64,000 nucleotides of DNA from Phycisphaeraceae bacterium (lineage in GTDB: Bacteria; Planctomycetota; Phycisphaerae; Phycisphaerales; Phycisphaeraceae), in assembly GCA_028284155.1 (NCBI GenBank), contig JANQSF010000152.1:62001-126000 (forward strand). The letters are read 5' to 3'. Positions 1-9,254 of the stretch are shown in pieces. The first letter of the stretch is position 1. Each line of letters opens with the position of its first letter. Position numbers and translations under genes: made by a program. Under the pieces are notes generated by a model. The model saw nothing but the letters and a program-made list of their open reading frames with translations, ran no database searches and was not told the DNA's origin.

Positions 1-46
1 GTCCCTCCGGGCGCATTGTTCATTTACCCAGCTAGGTGCTCCGCCG

Positions 47-280
47 ATGACCAAGGGTCAATCTCGTAGCACGTTGGTTGTCGCGTCATGTCTGCTGGCG
101 GCAGGTCTTGTCTCGTTCCTGCTGATCTTGATCTTGTATCCGGGTTGGGACCAGACCACTTCGAGGCTTCACTCAGCCTTACTCACGTTCTTGGCGTGGT
201 CCGCCGCCGCTGAAACACTGTTGGGCGGTTTCTTGATCGTCGTGGGCGTGTTCTCGCCGCGATCTCCAGACCTTTCCTAG
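47..280 (+). CDS. small two-helix membrane protein, unknown function
   Basis: Encodes 77 residues with two hydrophobic stretches (about 10-32 and 44-68) separated by a short polar loop, so it is probably a small inner-membrane protein with both ends on the same side. An AGGTG ribosome-binding-like stretch lies about 8 nt before the ATG. I recognise no family. It stands alone, 128 bp upstream of trmD on the same strand. A real gene is plausible because the helices are well formed, but a protein this short has little independent support. Confidence 0.5.
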   Translation: MTKGQSRSTLVVASCLLAAGLVSFLLILILYPGWDQTTSRLHSALLTFLAWSAAAETLLGGFLIVVGVFSPRSPDLS

Positions 281-408
281 TCAAGATTGGCGATTGACTT
301 GCGATGCGGACGACGGGGAATCGGGACTGACTAAGATGGTTTGCCTTGATCAATGAGCGGTCGGTAGCAATGCCGTTTGCGTTGGATAGCCACGTGCGAT
401 GACAGCTA

Positions 409-1158
409 ATGCCTGACCGTTCACCTCTACGCATCGACGTCCTCACCCTCTTCCCCGACATGTTCACCAGCGTCTTGGGCGCGAGTATTCTCAAGCGCGC
501 AGCCGACGACGTGCCCGACCCCAAAGACGCGTCTCGCACGCGCCGCGCGGTTGTCGAATACCACCTGACCGATATCCGGGATTACACCGACGACAAGCAC
601 GGCAAAGTGGACAAGCCGCCGTTCGGCGGCGGGCCGGGCATGGTCATCCAGTGTCAGCCCGTGTGGGACGCCGTGCACGCGGCCGAGGCCGCGGACGAAA
701 GGCCCGCGACACGCCTGCTCATGTCGCCGCAGGGCGAACCGCTGACGCAAACACTCGTCGAAGAATTGGCCACGCACCCGCGCCTGCTCATCCTGGCAGG
801 TCACTACGAAGGATTCGACGAACGCGTGGTCGAAGCGTTGCAACCCATGCGCGAGGTGAGCGTCGGTGACTACGTCCTGTCCGGCGGCGAGCTGCCCGCG
901 ATGGTCCTAATCGACGCCGTCGTGCGACTCATCCCGGGCGCGGTGGGCGACGAGGCGTCGGTCGATCACGAGTCGTTTTCGACCTCGGCTGACGGCGGGC
1001 TCGACTACCCGCACTACACCCGCCCGCGCGTCTGGCGGGAGATGGAAGTGCCCGACGTGCTGCTCAGCGGCGACCACGCGAGAATCGACGCCTGGCGACG
1101 CGAACAAGCGGCAAACAGAACACGCCAGCGTCGGCCGGACCTCATGAATGACGATTGA
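409..1158 (+). CDS. trmD: tRNA (guanine-37-N1)-methyltransferase TrmD
   Basis: Cytoplasmic SPOUT-class enzyme that uses S-adenosylmethionine to methylate N1 of G37 next to the anticodon, which prevents +1 frameshifting. The 249 residues match the family length. Family signatures are seen in order: RIDVLTLFPDMF (8-19), PFGGGPGM (71-78), GHYEGFDER (131-139), GDYVLSGGE (153-161, knotted cofactor loop) and PHYTRP (201-206). The usual neighbours rpsP, rimM and rplS are absent. The stop codon and final Asp-Asp lie inside the arm of an intergenic palindrome, so the C-terminal tail has probably been reshaped by the repeat. Confidence 0.97.
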   Translation: MPDRSPLRIDVLTLFPDMFTSVLGASILKRAADDVPDPKDASRTRRAVVEYHLTDIRDYTDDKHGKVDKPPFGGGPGMVIQCQPVWDAVHAAEAADERPATRLLMSPQGEPLTQTLVEELATHPRLLILAGHYEGFDERVVEALQPMREVSVGDYVLSGGELPAMVLIDAVVRLIPGAVGDEASVDHESFSTSADGGLDYPHYTRPRVWREMEVPDVLLSGDHARIDAWRREQAANRTRQRRPDLMNDD

Positions 1159-1252
1159 TGATTAGCGATTGGTGATTGCAGAAGTCGGAAGGGCGATCAA
1201 GCATGAACTCTGACCTCATCAATCAACAATCGCCAATCATCATTCTTCAATC
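1151..1252. repeat. imperfect palindrome, AAGTCGG-core family, copy 1
   Basis: Arms of about 25 bp made of degenerate GATTGATGATTAGCGATT-like units (1151-1178 and 1221-1252) are mutually reverse complementary. The centre contains GAAGTCGGA. It sits between convergent trmD and the ABC ATPase gene and contains the trmD stop. Likely transcribed as a hairpin terminator for both genes. Confidence 0.8.
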
Positions 1253-1266
1253 CCTCCTCATCCGCA

Positions 1267-2010
<744 letters not shown>

Positions 2011-2044
2011 CTCAGATCACAAATCTCAGATCACAAATCACACA

Positions 2045-3877
2045 TCACTCGTACCGCAGCGCATCCACCGGGTTCAACCGCGCCGCCATCAACGCCGCGA
2101 TCACCGTGCTCAACACGCTGCACATGATCGCGCCGATCACGATGAACGTCGCTTCGGTCGGGTTGATCTGTTCGGGGATCGTGTCGAAGTAGTACGTCTG
2201 CGGGTTCCACATCGCGATGCCGAACCTGTCGAACAGCAGGTCGTTGATTTCGTTGATGTTGAAGATGATGAGCATGGCCAGGCCCAGCCCGAGCAGGCCG
2301 CCGACGATGCCGATCGACAGGCCGTAGCCCAGGAAGATGTTCGCCACGCCCAACCGCGACGCGCCCAGCGCCCGCAGCACGCCGATGTCGCGCGTCTTTT
2401 CCAGCACGATGTTGTAGAAGACCGTGCCCACCATCACGAACGCGACGAGGCTGATGATCGCGAACAGGAACGTGACCAGGCCTTTTTCGTTCTGAACGGC
2501 ATTCAACAGCGTGCTGTGCTGCTGTTCCCACGTATGCACGGACAACAGGCCAACATTCGGATGGTCCGCCAGGAACTTGTCGACAACATCCTGGACAGCC
2601 TGACGCCCCGCTTGCAGTTCGATATCGTCCGCGAGTTTGATCGATAGTTGAGTCGTCCGAGCCGGGACGGGTATCTTCCTGGGCAGTCCATCGGTCTCAC
2701 CTAAAGCTAAGAGTTCGAGCTCTGCGTCGGTGAGCGGGCGTTCGTACGCTTCGCCCGCATCCATATCGAGCATCGATTGCATGATGTCGAGCGGGATGTA
2801 GACGCGGCTGTTGTCCAGCTCGTAAAGACCGCTCTTTGTCTCGTTCACGACAATGAACTGACCGAGCACGGGTTCAATCAGCGTGCCCTTGCTCGACATG
2901 GGGACCAGGGTCAGTGAAACGGGCTGTGGGCGCATGCTGTCGGGCAGCCGTGCGGAGTCGGCCGATTGCAGGAGTCGGCCGTTAGGCCAATACCGCCCGC
3001 CGCGCATGCGACGCGCGTAGGGCGACGGGTCGACCTCGATGCCCAGGACGATGGCCGGAAGCTTCGGCCCTTTCTTCGGCTGCCAGGCGTCTAACGGCTT
3101 GAACCGCATGCCCGCACCGTGATAGTCGACGCCCTCGAAATGCGACAGTTCACCCTTCCGATCTTGGTACACCTTTGCAGCAAACGTGTCGCCGTCAGAC
3201 CGGGCTTCGGCTGTCAACTCATCAAGTCGTTCTCGCCACTGCTCGAATAGCTCCGGCCTCCAGTACAAAGAGGACTCGTATCCCGTGACGCGTGTGTAGC
3301 CCGCCGGGTCAATGCCGCGCACTTCGACTGTTTTCACCTGCTCCGTGACGCTGACCACCTTGCCGTTTAGGTCGACCAGTTGCCTCTTGACACGCAACAG
3401 GCCGTACCCGACCGTGACGGGTGTCGCGGCCTCGACTTCGTCGAGCGCTTCGAGCCGCTTGGCAAGCTCTTCGTAGTGGCCGAACCCCTGCACGCCCGAT
3501 TTGACCGACACATCGCTGGACAACCGCTTCACCGACGAGCGCATCAGGTCAAGAAAACCTCCCATGACGCTGATGACGATGATGACCATCATCGTGCAGA
3601 GTGTGACGACCACCGCGGCAAAGAGCGGCGACAGCTTGTGCCGCATGTAGACGCGCGTCAGGGCCGTGCGGTACACGCCGCTGGTCGGGGCCGTGCAGAC
3701 AAACGCGATCAATACGACCAGCCCAACGACCAGCAGCGGGCCGATGAGCAGTGGGATGCCGATCAGCACAGCGAGCAAGAATCCGACGGCGCGCAGCACA
3801 ACGACGATCCCGTCCAACACAATCCGCCCGATCGTGGCGATCAGCGAGGGGGAGCCAGGTTGGGGCGCTGAGTCCAT
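2045..3877 (-). CDS. FtsX/LolC-E family ABC permease
   Basis: Inner-membrane permease of a lipoprotein-releasing type ABC exporter and partner of the downstream ATPase. The 610 residues start with a hydrophobic N-terminal region (about 12-70) that exceeds the usual LolC layout. The first conserved helix follows (about 85-110), then a large periplasmic domain (about 110-465), then three C-terminal FtsX helices with the signature EKTRDIGVLRALGAS. One permease gene rather than separate lolC and lolE suggests a homodimer. The extra N-terminal hydrophobic segment is an inference from composition and makes the protein longer than E. coli LolC. Confidence 0.88.
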   Translation of the reverse strand: MDSAPQPGSPSLIATIGRIVLDGIVVVLRAVGFLLAVLIGIPLLIGPLLVVGLVVLIAFVCTAPTSGVYRTALTRVYMRHKLSPLFAAVVVTLCTMMVIIVISVMGGFLDLMRSSVKRLSSDVSVKSGVQGFGHYEELAKRLEALDEVEAATPVTVGYGLLRVKRQLVDLNGKVVSVTEQVKTVEVRGIDPAGYTRVTGYESSLYWRPELFEQWRERLDELTAEARSDGDTFAAKVYQDRKGELSHFEGVDYHGAGMRFKPLDAWQPKKGPKLPAIVLGIEVDPSPYARRMRGGRYWPNGRLLQSADSARLPDSMRPQPVSLTLVPMSSKGTLIEPVLGQFIVVNETKSGLYELDNSRVYIPLDIMQSMLDMDAGEAYERPLTDAELELLALGETDGLPRKIPVPARTTQLSIKLADDIELQAGRQAVQDVVDKFLADHPNVGLLSVHTWEQQHSTLLNAVQNEKGLVTFLFAIISLVAFVMVGTVFYNIVLEKTRDIGVLRALGASRLGVANIFLGYGLSIGIVGGLLGLGLAMLIIFNINEINDLLFDRFGIAMWNPQTYYFDTIPEQINPTEATFIVIGAIMCSVLSTVIAALMAARLNPVDALRYE

Positions 3878-3882
3878 GAATC

Positions 3883-3949
3883 GTTTAGCGGTCGCCCCGA
3901 AGGGGCACTGGTTGGTCGAACGGGCGGCCCTGCGGGCACGCCGCTAAAC
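3883..3949. repeat. GTTTAGCGG palindrome between permease gene and lysS
   Basis: GTTTAGCGG (3883-3891) is mirrored by CCGCTAAAC (3941-3949), with CGCCCCGAAGGGGC-type GC-rich sequence between. It is one of several TTAGC(N)GC-type palindromes in the window (compare 11292, 49321 and 53290). It lies between lysS and the permease gene, both on the minus strand. Confidence 0.6.
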
Positions 3950-3979
3950 GGGGGCGACTGACACGAATCAAACGATTCG

Positions 3980-5584
3980 TCATCCGCCGTCACCCCTCGG
4001 CCGCAACAGCGGAAACAGGATCACGTCACGGATACTCCGCGCGTTGGTCAGCAGCATGACCAAGCGGTCGATGCCCACGCCCAGCCCGCCGGCCGGGGGC
4101 ATGCCGACGCGCAGGGCCTCGACGAAGTCGTCGTCCATCGTGCGGAACGTCGCCTCTTCGTCGTCCAGGCCCTTGACCTGCGACTTGAAGTTGGCTTCCT
4201 GCACATCGGGGTCGTTCAGTTCGGTGTAGGCGTTGGCCAACTCCATGCCGCTGATGAATAGCTCAAACCGCTCAGCGATGTTCGGCCGATCGGCCTTGCG
4301 CTTGGTCAGCGGGCAGAGGCTCGCGGGGTAGTCGATCACGAACGTCGGCTGAATCAGGTGGTGCTCGACCGTCGCCTCCCACACCTCGTTCAGCAGAACG
4401 TCGTGGTCCTTGTCCTTCGGGTCGTCGATGCGCAGGCCGATTGCCTTGTCGACGAGTTTGTCGTGGTCGTCAGCCGGGAAGCTGTTGTGCTGTTCGAACA
4501 GGTCGTGGTACGCGGCCCGCTTGAACGGCAGGGCGTAGCTGATCTGCTGCTCGCCGTAGGGCAGTTCAGCCGAGCCGCAGACAGTCGTCGCGGCGTGGTG
4601 GATCATGCGTTCGGTCAGCGCCATCATGGCGTTGTAGTCGCCGAAAGCCTGGTAGAGTTCAAGCATCGTGAACTCGGGGTTGTGCTTTTGGCTGATCCCC
4701 TCGTTGCGGAAGTTGCGGTTGATCTCGAAAACGCGCGGCAATCCGCCGACCAGCAGCCGCTTGAGGTAAAGCTCCGGCGCGATGCGCAGGAACAGCTCGA
4801 TGTCCAGCGCGTTGTGGTGCGTCGTAAACGGTTTGGCCGCGGCGCCGCCGGCGATGGGCTGCATCATCGGCGTTTCGACCTCAAGGAAGCCGCCGTCGGT
4901 GAACGCGACGACCTCGGCCGGCGGGTCGGTCAGGAAGTCGCGCACCGACTTGATGATTCGGCTGCGCGTCAGGAACGTGCGCGTCACGTCCGGGTTCGCC
5001 CACATATCGACGTACCGCTTGCGGTAGCGCAGCTCGGGGTCTTTCAGACCCTGCCACTTTTCCGGCGGCGGGGCGAGGCTCTTGGTCGCGATCGAAAACG
5101 CCGGCTCGTCCTCCTCGCTACCCTCCGCCCACACGGTGACCTCGCCGGTCTTGGTCGTGCCCAGCGGCCCGCGTGCGACGACGATGTCGCCCAGGTCGGT
5201 CAGCTTGGCCAGCTTGAACGACTGCGCATCGACCGACTTCTTGCTCACGGCGATCTGCAGCCCGTCGTCCGACGCGTCGCGGACGGTCATGAACACGAGC
5301 TTGCCGATGTCGCGGTGCAGCACGACTCGCCCGGCGACCTGCACGAGCGGTCGGCCGTCGTCGGACGCGTCCGCCTTGACAGCCGCATCGGCCTCGGCGT
5401 CGAACCGCGACCGGGCCTCAGCCAACGAGATCAGCCCATCGATGCGGTGACCGAAAGGGTCGACCCCGAATTCGTCACGCAGGCGGGCAAGCTTGGCGCG
5501 GCGGTCGGCGACGGGGTCACCCCCCGTTCCCCCGGTCGCGCCCGACTCACCCGGATTCTGATTTGGGTCGTGTGTCTCGGCCAT
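3980..5584 (-). CDS. lysS: lysyl-tRNA synthetase, class II
   Basis: Charges tRNA-Lys with lysine in the cytoplasm. I choose the start at 5584, giving 534 residues beginning MAETHDPNQN; the extra 19 upstream codons look non-coding. An acidic, low-complexity N-terminus (1-30) precedes the OB-fold anticodon-binding domain (about 80-185). The class II catalytic core has motif 2 FRNEGISQKHNPEFTMLE, then ELANAYTELNDP, and motif 3 GLGVGIDRLVM near the end. Length and motifs match bacterial LysRS. The gene is monocistronic, or follows nothing obvious, and faces a small divergent gene at 5679. Confidence 0.97.
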   Translation of the reverse strand: MAETHDPNQNPGESGATGGTGGDPVADRRAKLARLRDEFGVDPFGHRIDGLISLAEARSRFDAEADAAVKADASDDGRPLVQVAGRVVLHRDIGKLVFMTVRDASDDGLQIAVSKKSVDAQSFKLAKLTDLGDIVVARGPLGTTKTGEVTVWAEGSEEDEPAFSIATKSLAPPPEKWQGLKDPELRYRKRYVDMWANPDVTRTFLTRSRIIKSVRDFLTDPPAEVVAFTDGGFLEVETPMMQPIAGGAAAKPFTTHHNALDIELFLRIAPELYLKRLLVGGLPRVFEINRNFRNEGISQKHNPEFTMLELYQAFGDYNAMMALTERMIHHAATTVCGSAELPYGEQQISYALPFKRAAYHDLFEQHNSFPADDHDKLVDKAIGLRIDDPKDKDHDVLLNEVWEATVEHHLIQPTFVIDYPASLCPLTKRKADRPNIAERFELFISGMELANAYTELNDPDVQEANFKSQVKGLDDEEATFRTMDDDFVEALRVGMPPAGGLGVGIDRLVMLLTNARSIRDVILFPLLRPRGDGG

Positions 5585-5678
5585 GGTGCGGGCATGGTAG
5601 CCGCTTTGGGCGAGCCAGACTGACGAATCGCTAGACTCCAACGGCGAGCGTCCCCGGACTCAATCGCCAGGTGATGAC

Positions 5679-5942
5679 ATGCGTCGGCCCCCGCCAAGAT
5701 CGTCGATCTGGAAGTTGCGACTTTGGGCCGTGATTTGGTCGCCGCTCGCCCTGATCGGGCTGGTGGCGGTGATGGATGGGCTCGCCACCCAGCAGTGGAA
5801 ACCGTTGGCCATCGCCGTGCTGTTTACAGCTTTCGCAATCGGACAGGTCGTAGGCTTCTGGTCGCGGGTGCGGCGACTTCAACGGTGGTTTGCCCGTCAC
5901 GCGCCGACCACCCGCCCCTTGCCTGTGCGCTTGGCGCGGTAG
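5679..5942 (+). CDS. small membrane protein, unknown function
   Basis: Encodes 87 residues with two hydrophobic segments (about 14-34 and 43-62) and a basic C-terminus. An AGGTG sequence lies just upstream of the ATG. It is divergent from lysS (94 bp apart) and its last 46 bp overlap the end of the convergent GGDEF gene. No family recognised. The helices and the ribosome-binding site favour a real gene; the overlap counts against it. Confidence 0.5.
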   Translation: MRRPPPRSSIWKLRLWAVIWSPLALIGLVAVMDGLATQQWKPLAIAVLFTAFAIGQVVGFWSRVRRLQRWFARHAPTTRPLPVRLAR

Positions 5943-6970
5943 AGGTTTTCGTCGGCCCGGTTCATCAGTTCCGTCCCGCCGCGCGCGTCGTCGCGACGCA
6001 GCGACGCCAGGCCGACCGACAGGCTCGGCCGAACGTCGGGCGGCAGGGCCGTGCGGACGTGCTGCTCGAACAGTTGCAGGACCTGCTTGAAGACCTGACC
6101 GGCCTGTTGAATCGAGCAGCCCGGCATCAGCACGACGAACTCGTCGCCGCCGACACGGATCGGGCAGTCGTCGCGACGGATACTCGCACGCAGCAGGTCG
6201 GCCGTAAAGGTCAGCAGGTCGTCGCCGGCCGCGTGGCCGAGCGTGTCGTTGACGTGCTTGAATCGGTCCATGTCGATCGCGGCGCAGACCAGATCGGTCC
6301 CCGTGCTCCGACACGTCTTGGTGAGGTCTTCCAACGTCTCGTCGAGGAACCGCCGGTTGCCCAGGTCGGTCAGCGGGTCGCGCATGGCCATGCGGCGCAG
6401 GTGTCGCGTCGCGGCCTTGGTCGAAGTCGCGACGCGCGTCTCGAGATTGCGCCGCAACTGTTTGACCTGGTGATAATCGCGCACCGCCGACTCCGCCAAT
6501 TTGACGATCGCTCTGCTGATTTGGCCGACGTCGTCGCGACGTTCGGTCGGCAGGTCGTGCGGGACGGTCGGACGCGGGCTGCGCACCGCCCGGTCGAGGC
6601 GTTCAGCCAACCGCTCAACCGGTTCGCACGCCCACTTGCGCGACAGCGCGACCAGGCTGAGGATCAGAATCGGCAAGCCGATCGCCGTCAGCCAAACGGT
6701 GAACCCGCTGCCCGATCCCGCCATGCCCAGAAACAGCCCGCCGATCGCAGCGAGCACGATGAGCAAGCCCGACTTGCTGCGCAGCGGCGCGTCGTTCCAA
6801 GGCCGAGTGGCGGGGGCCGACTCAACCGCTTCGGTCTTCTCTGTCAGGGCGCCTTCGCGCGCGGACGGCGCGACCGGCTCGGGTTGAGCGGTTTGGGGAG
6901 TCACATTGCTCGTATCGGCCCAGCCGGAAGCCGAGTTTCGTGCGCCGCGCGAATTGCACGGGGCAAGCAC
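5897..6970 (-). CDS. membrane-anchored GGDEF diguanylate cyclase
   Basis: Predicted to make cyclic di-GMP from two GTP. The 357 residues comprise a Pro/Ala-rich N-terminus, two transmembrane helices (about 66-84 and 91-110), a HAMP-like/coiled-coil linker (about 112-195) and a GGDEF domain (about 198-355). The active-site loop is GGDEF (274-278). The inhibitory site RxxD (265-268) sits exactly five residues before it, so product inhibition should be intact. No extracellular sensor domain of any size is present between the helices. The true start could be internal, since the first 60 residues are low complexity. Confidence 0.9.
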   Translation of the reverse strand: MLAPCNSRGARNSASGWADTSNVTPQTAQPEPVAPSAREGALTEKTEAVESAPATRPWNDAPLRSKSGLLIVLAAIGGLFLGMAGSGSGFTVWLTAIGLPILILSLVALSRKWACEPVERLAERLDRAVRSPRPTVPHDLPTERRDDVGQISRAIVKLAESAVRDYHQVKQLRRNLETRVATSTKAATRHLRRMAMRDPLTDLGNRRFLDETLEDLTKTCRSTGTDLVCAAIDMDRFKHVNDTLGHAAGDDLLTFTADLLRASIRRDDCPIRVGGDEFVVLMPGCSIQQAGQVFKQVLQLFEQHVRTALPPDVRPSLSVGLASLRRDDARGGTELMNRADENLYRAKRTGKGRVVGA

Positions 6971-7137
6971 GGCCGATAATGACTTGGTCCTTCTCGGTAA
7001 TGTGGGCGAACGAGTGGGGGAGGGGACGAATGGCGAGTGACGAGTTGCGAGTCGCGAGTGGCGAAGTCGGAGTCGTTATTCGGGCAAGAATCCGACCCCG
7101 TCAAGCGCCTCCCGGGACTACTGAACAACCGCGGCCC

Positions 7138-7180
7138 AAGCCCGCAGATGGCCCGCTCGGGGGCCTTCTGCGGGATATCG
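7138..7180. repeat. 43-bp hairpin repeat, copy 1
   Basis: CCCGCAGA (7141-7148) pairs with TCTGCGGG (7167-7174) and is followed by ATATC. A second copy at 57068-57110 has CCCGCGGA pairing with TCCGCGGG. Both copies share the GCTCGG loop region and the GGATATC end. Confidence 0.75.
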
Positions 7181-7216
7181 GTTCGATCACTCAAACCACG
7201 ACGCTCGATCCGAAGA

Positions 7217-7332
7217 GTAGGGTGGGCCAAGGCTCGGCGCGGCCCACCGTTTGGCGTCCACATGAAACGTGTACTCGACCGTGTCATCGTAGCGCCCGGC
7301 GGTGGGCCGCGCAAAGCCTTGGCCCACCCTAC
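7217..7332 (+). repeat. 116-bp palindromic element, copy 1
   Basis: It begins GTAGGGTGGGCCAAGGCTCG and ends with a 32-nt inverted copy (30/32 matches) closing in CCCACCCTAC. The 52-bp core closely matches copy 4 (38278) in the same orientation. No target-site duplication or transposase is visible. Confidence 0.92.
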
Positions 7333-7431
7333 AAGAAGCGCGATCAACGACTCGAGCGGAGCATGGCTCAACACTAGCAACTCGCTACTCAATTCAGATT
7401 GGCCCCGGGCTTCCGCCCTGTGCTCCATCGC

Positions 7432-8271
7432 CTACGACATGAACGGCGGCGCATTAACGTCGGCTTTGAATTCGATCCGTTCGATCCGCGTCGCCCGCCG
7501 CGTGTCCGTTTCGATCTCGACGAACACACCGTTGACGCGCGGGTCGCCCTCGGCCACGTCGAACGGCGCGTGCATCTGCGTCGTCATGTGCGTGAGCACG
7601 CGGTCGACCCGTCGGCCGAGCACCGACTCGTGCGGCCCGGTCATGCCAAGGTCGGTGATGTAGGCTGTGCCCTTGGGCAGGATGCGCGCGTCGGCCGTCG
7701 CGACGTGCGTGTGCGTGCCGACCACGGCAGCAGCTCGGCCGTCCAGGTGCCAGCCCATTGCGATCTTCTCGCTCGTCGCCTCCGCGTGCACCTCTACCAG
7801 CACGATCGGGTTCGGTCGCGGCAACTCCGGCAGGATCGCATCAACCGTCGCAAACGGGTCGTTGGCCGGCATCGACACCATGATCCGACCGAGCACCGTG
7901 ATGACGAACACCGGCGGCATTTCGACCTGCGGCTCGTCCGCCAGCGGCTTGGGCTGAAGCATCATCCACCGTTTGCCCTTTGCCGCCGCGGCAAGATTCG
8001 CAGGCCGAATGATGTTCGACTCGCGCTCCAGCACCGAGACGATCTGCGATTTCTTGTAGACATGGTCGCCCAGCGTCATGCCGTCGATGCCGAGGTCGCA
8101 GAGCTTGGTGTACTGCTCCGGCGTCAGCCCGCTGCCGTTGGCTGAGTTCTCCGCGTTGGCGACGACCAGGTGCGGGCGGTAGCGCTCGCGGATGTGGGGC
8201 AACTGCTGCCGCAGCGCCTCCCGCCCCGGCCGACCCACAATGTCGCCCAACATGACCAGTCGCAGTTGCAT
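7432..8271 (-). CDS. ymdB: YmdB-family metallophosphoesterase (cyclic-nucleotide phosphodiesterase type)
   Basis: The 279 residues match the TIGR00282/YmdB family, cytoplasmic dinuclear-metal phosphodiesterases that act on 2',3'- or 3',5'-cyclic nucleotides in Bacillus and Deinococcus. Metal-ligand motifs seen are GDIVG (9-13), ANAENSA (39-45), LGDHVY (67-72), VEVHAEATSEK and GTHTHV. The protein covers the full family length. It starts at ATG 8271 and stands alone between repeat-rich spacers. The substrate in this organism is unknown. Confidence 0.93.
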   Translation of the reverse strand: MQLRLVMLGDIVGRPGREALRQQLPHIRERYRPHLVVANAENSANGSGLTPEQYTKLCDLGIDGMTLGDHVYKKSQIVSVLERESNIIRPANLAAAAKGKRWMMLQPKPLADEPQVEMPPVFVITVLGRIMVSMPANDPFATVDAILPELPRPNPIVLVEVHAEATSEKIAMGWHLDGRAAAVVGTHTHVATADARILPKGTAYITDLGMTGPHESVLGRRVDRVLTHMTTQMHAPFDVAEGDPRVNGVFVEIETDTRRATRIERIEFKADVNAPPFMS

Positions 8272-8310
8272 GACCTGACCTTAGTACGACACCGCAGGGA
8301 AGGACGATTC

Positions 8311-8463
8311 GGTAACCACGGATCACACGGATGGGCACGGATAAAACGCGGTGAAAGGGACCGGACGTGCTGCCCATGCAGGTCCAAGCTGGGTCGATGT
8401 CGGCCGGACGGTACATAACTTGTTCTTGATCCGTGGAATCCGTGTAATCCGTGGTTATTCCGT
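8311..8463. repeat. ACCACGGAT/ATCCGTGGT inverted repeat
   Basis: The left arm (8313-8347) is made of ACCACGGAT, CACACGGAT and GCACGGATAA units. The right arm (8427-8463) carries the complementary ATCCGTGGA, ATCCGTGTA and ATCCGTGGTTATTC units. The arms are separated by about 80 bp. Confidence 0.75.
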
Positions 8464-8601
8464 GACGCGGTTGCCATATCGGGGCCGCGACCGTCCCCCT
8501 TCCTCAGGCCGCTTGCGGCTTAGCGCTCCTCCCGGCGAATCATCGACAAACACTCACCCTCATTGACAGAAGGACCGATACCGATCAAGATTTGGCACAC
8601 A

Positions 8602-8631
8602 ATCGCAAGACCAGCCCCCACATCTTGCGAT
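8602..8631. promoter_or_regulatory. 9-bp inverted repeat upstream of nrdR, candidate operator
   Basis: ATCGCAAGA (8602-8610) is mirrored by TCTTGCGAT (8623-8631) with a 12-nt spacer, ending 16 nt before the nrdR start codon. ACACAATCGCAAG and CCACATCTTGCGA loosely resemble paired NrdR boxes, so autoregulation is possible. A hairpin acting on translation is the alternative. Confidence 0.45.
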
Positions 8632-8647
8632 CCAGAAGGGTTCCGCG

Positions 8648-9136
8648 ATGTATTGCCCATTCTGCGGCAAGAACAAGGACAAGGTGATTGACTCACGCGC
8701 CAGCGACGGCGGGAAGGTCATCCGCCGCCGCCGCGAATGCCTCGAATGCCACAAGCGGTTCACGACCTATGAGCGCGTCGAAGAGACCGTCCGCCTGACC
8801 GTCATCAAGAAAGACGGCGCACGCGCCCCGTACGACCGGACCAAGATCCTCAACGGCTTGCAGAAGGCCTGCTACAAACGCCCGGTCAGCGTCGAACAAC
8901 TCGACGCGCTGATGGACGAGGTCGAAGAAGACCTGTTCCGCCGCGGCGAACGCGAGGTCGGCGCGCAGACCATCGGCGAGGTCGTGTCCGACAAACTCAA
9001 ACGACTCGACCAGGTCGCGTACGTGCGGTTCGCCAGCGTCTACAAAGAGTTCCGTGATCTCGACGATCTGTTGGACGAAGTGCGCGACGTGCTCGCGTCG
9101 CCGCCGCCGCCGCGGGAACAAGGGAAGCTGTTCTGA
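8648..9136 (+). CDS. nrdR: transcriptional repressor NrdR
   Basis: Zinc-ribbon/ATP-cone repressor that senses ATP/dATP and represses ribonucleotide reductase genes. The 162 residues contain the Zn ligands C3, C6, C31 and C34 (MYCPFCGKNKDKVIDSR, then ECLECHKRFTTYE) and a C-terminal ATP-cone (about 49-139). Length is typical. GAAGGG lies about 7 nt before the ATG. No nrd genes are in the window, so the regulon lies elsewhere. An inverted repeat directly upstream may be its own operator. Confidence 0.97.
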   Translation: MYCPFCGKNKDKVIDSRASDGGKVIRRRRECLECHKRFTTYERVEETVRLTVIKKDGARAPYDRTKILNGLQKACYKRPVSVEQLDALMDEVEEDLFRRGEREVGAQTIGEVVSDKLKRLDQVAYVRFASVYKEFRDLDDLLDEVRDVLASPPPPREQGKLF

Positions 9137-9150
9137 ATCCAAGACGGGAT

Positions 9151-9254
9151 GTCGAATGGCGAATAGCGAATAACGATTTACGAAGTCGGAGTTCGCGCCC
9201 GCACCCCTGTCCGACTTCTCAAATCGCTATTCGCTATTCGACATTCGACATTCA
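9151..9254. repeat. imperfect palindrome, AAGTCGG-core family, copy 2
   Basis: The left arm GTCGAATGGCGAATAGCGAA continues to CGAAGTCGGAG (about 9187), and the right arm runs from CCGACTTCTC (about 9210) through TCGCTATTCGACATTCGAC. The element lies between convergent nrdR and a sulfatase gene. The sulfatase stop codon lies at its right edge. Confidence 0.85.

Larger units (their letters stand above)
7028..7396. repeat. interrupted AAGTCGG-core palindrome
   Basis: The left arm (7028-7072: GAATGGCGAGTGACGAG..., ending GCGAAGTCGGAGT) and a short right arm (about 7377-7396) resemble the arms of the roughly 105-bp family, but about 300 bp separate them. A hairpin and a 116-bp element occupy the interval. 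The simplest reading is insertion of other repeats into an older palindrome. Confidence 0.5.
6971..7431. other. 461-bp gene-free spacer built of nested repeats
   Basis: I see no convincing gene here. It contains, left to right, a degenerate GCGAGTGACGAGTTGCGAG arm with the GAAGTCGGAG core (7028-7072), a 43-bp hairpin (7138-7180), a 116-bp palindromic element (7217-7332), and a matching distal arm CAACTCGCTACTCAATTC (7377-7396). Reading frames through it translate the repeats. Confidence 0.75.
8272..8647. other. 376-bp spacer between ymdB and nrdR
   Basis: Divergent spacer with no supported gene. It contains an ACCACGGAT-type inverted repeat (8311-8463), a solo GGCCGCTTGCGGCTTAGCGC arm (8507-8526) identical to the reverse complement of an arm at 11292, and a 9-bp inverted repeat just upstream of nrdR. 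Confidence 0.7.

Noticed and set aside
4358..5623. 421-codon plus-strand reading frame opposite lysS
   Set aside because: It is antisense to a clear LysRS and has the Arg/Val/Leu-rich composition typical of high-GC shadow frames, with no recognisable domain.
7037..7663. 208-codon frame in the spacer before the GGDEF gene
   Set aside because: It translates repeats and then the antisense of the YmdB-type gene.
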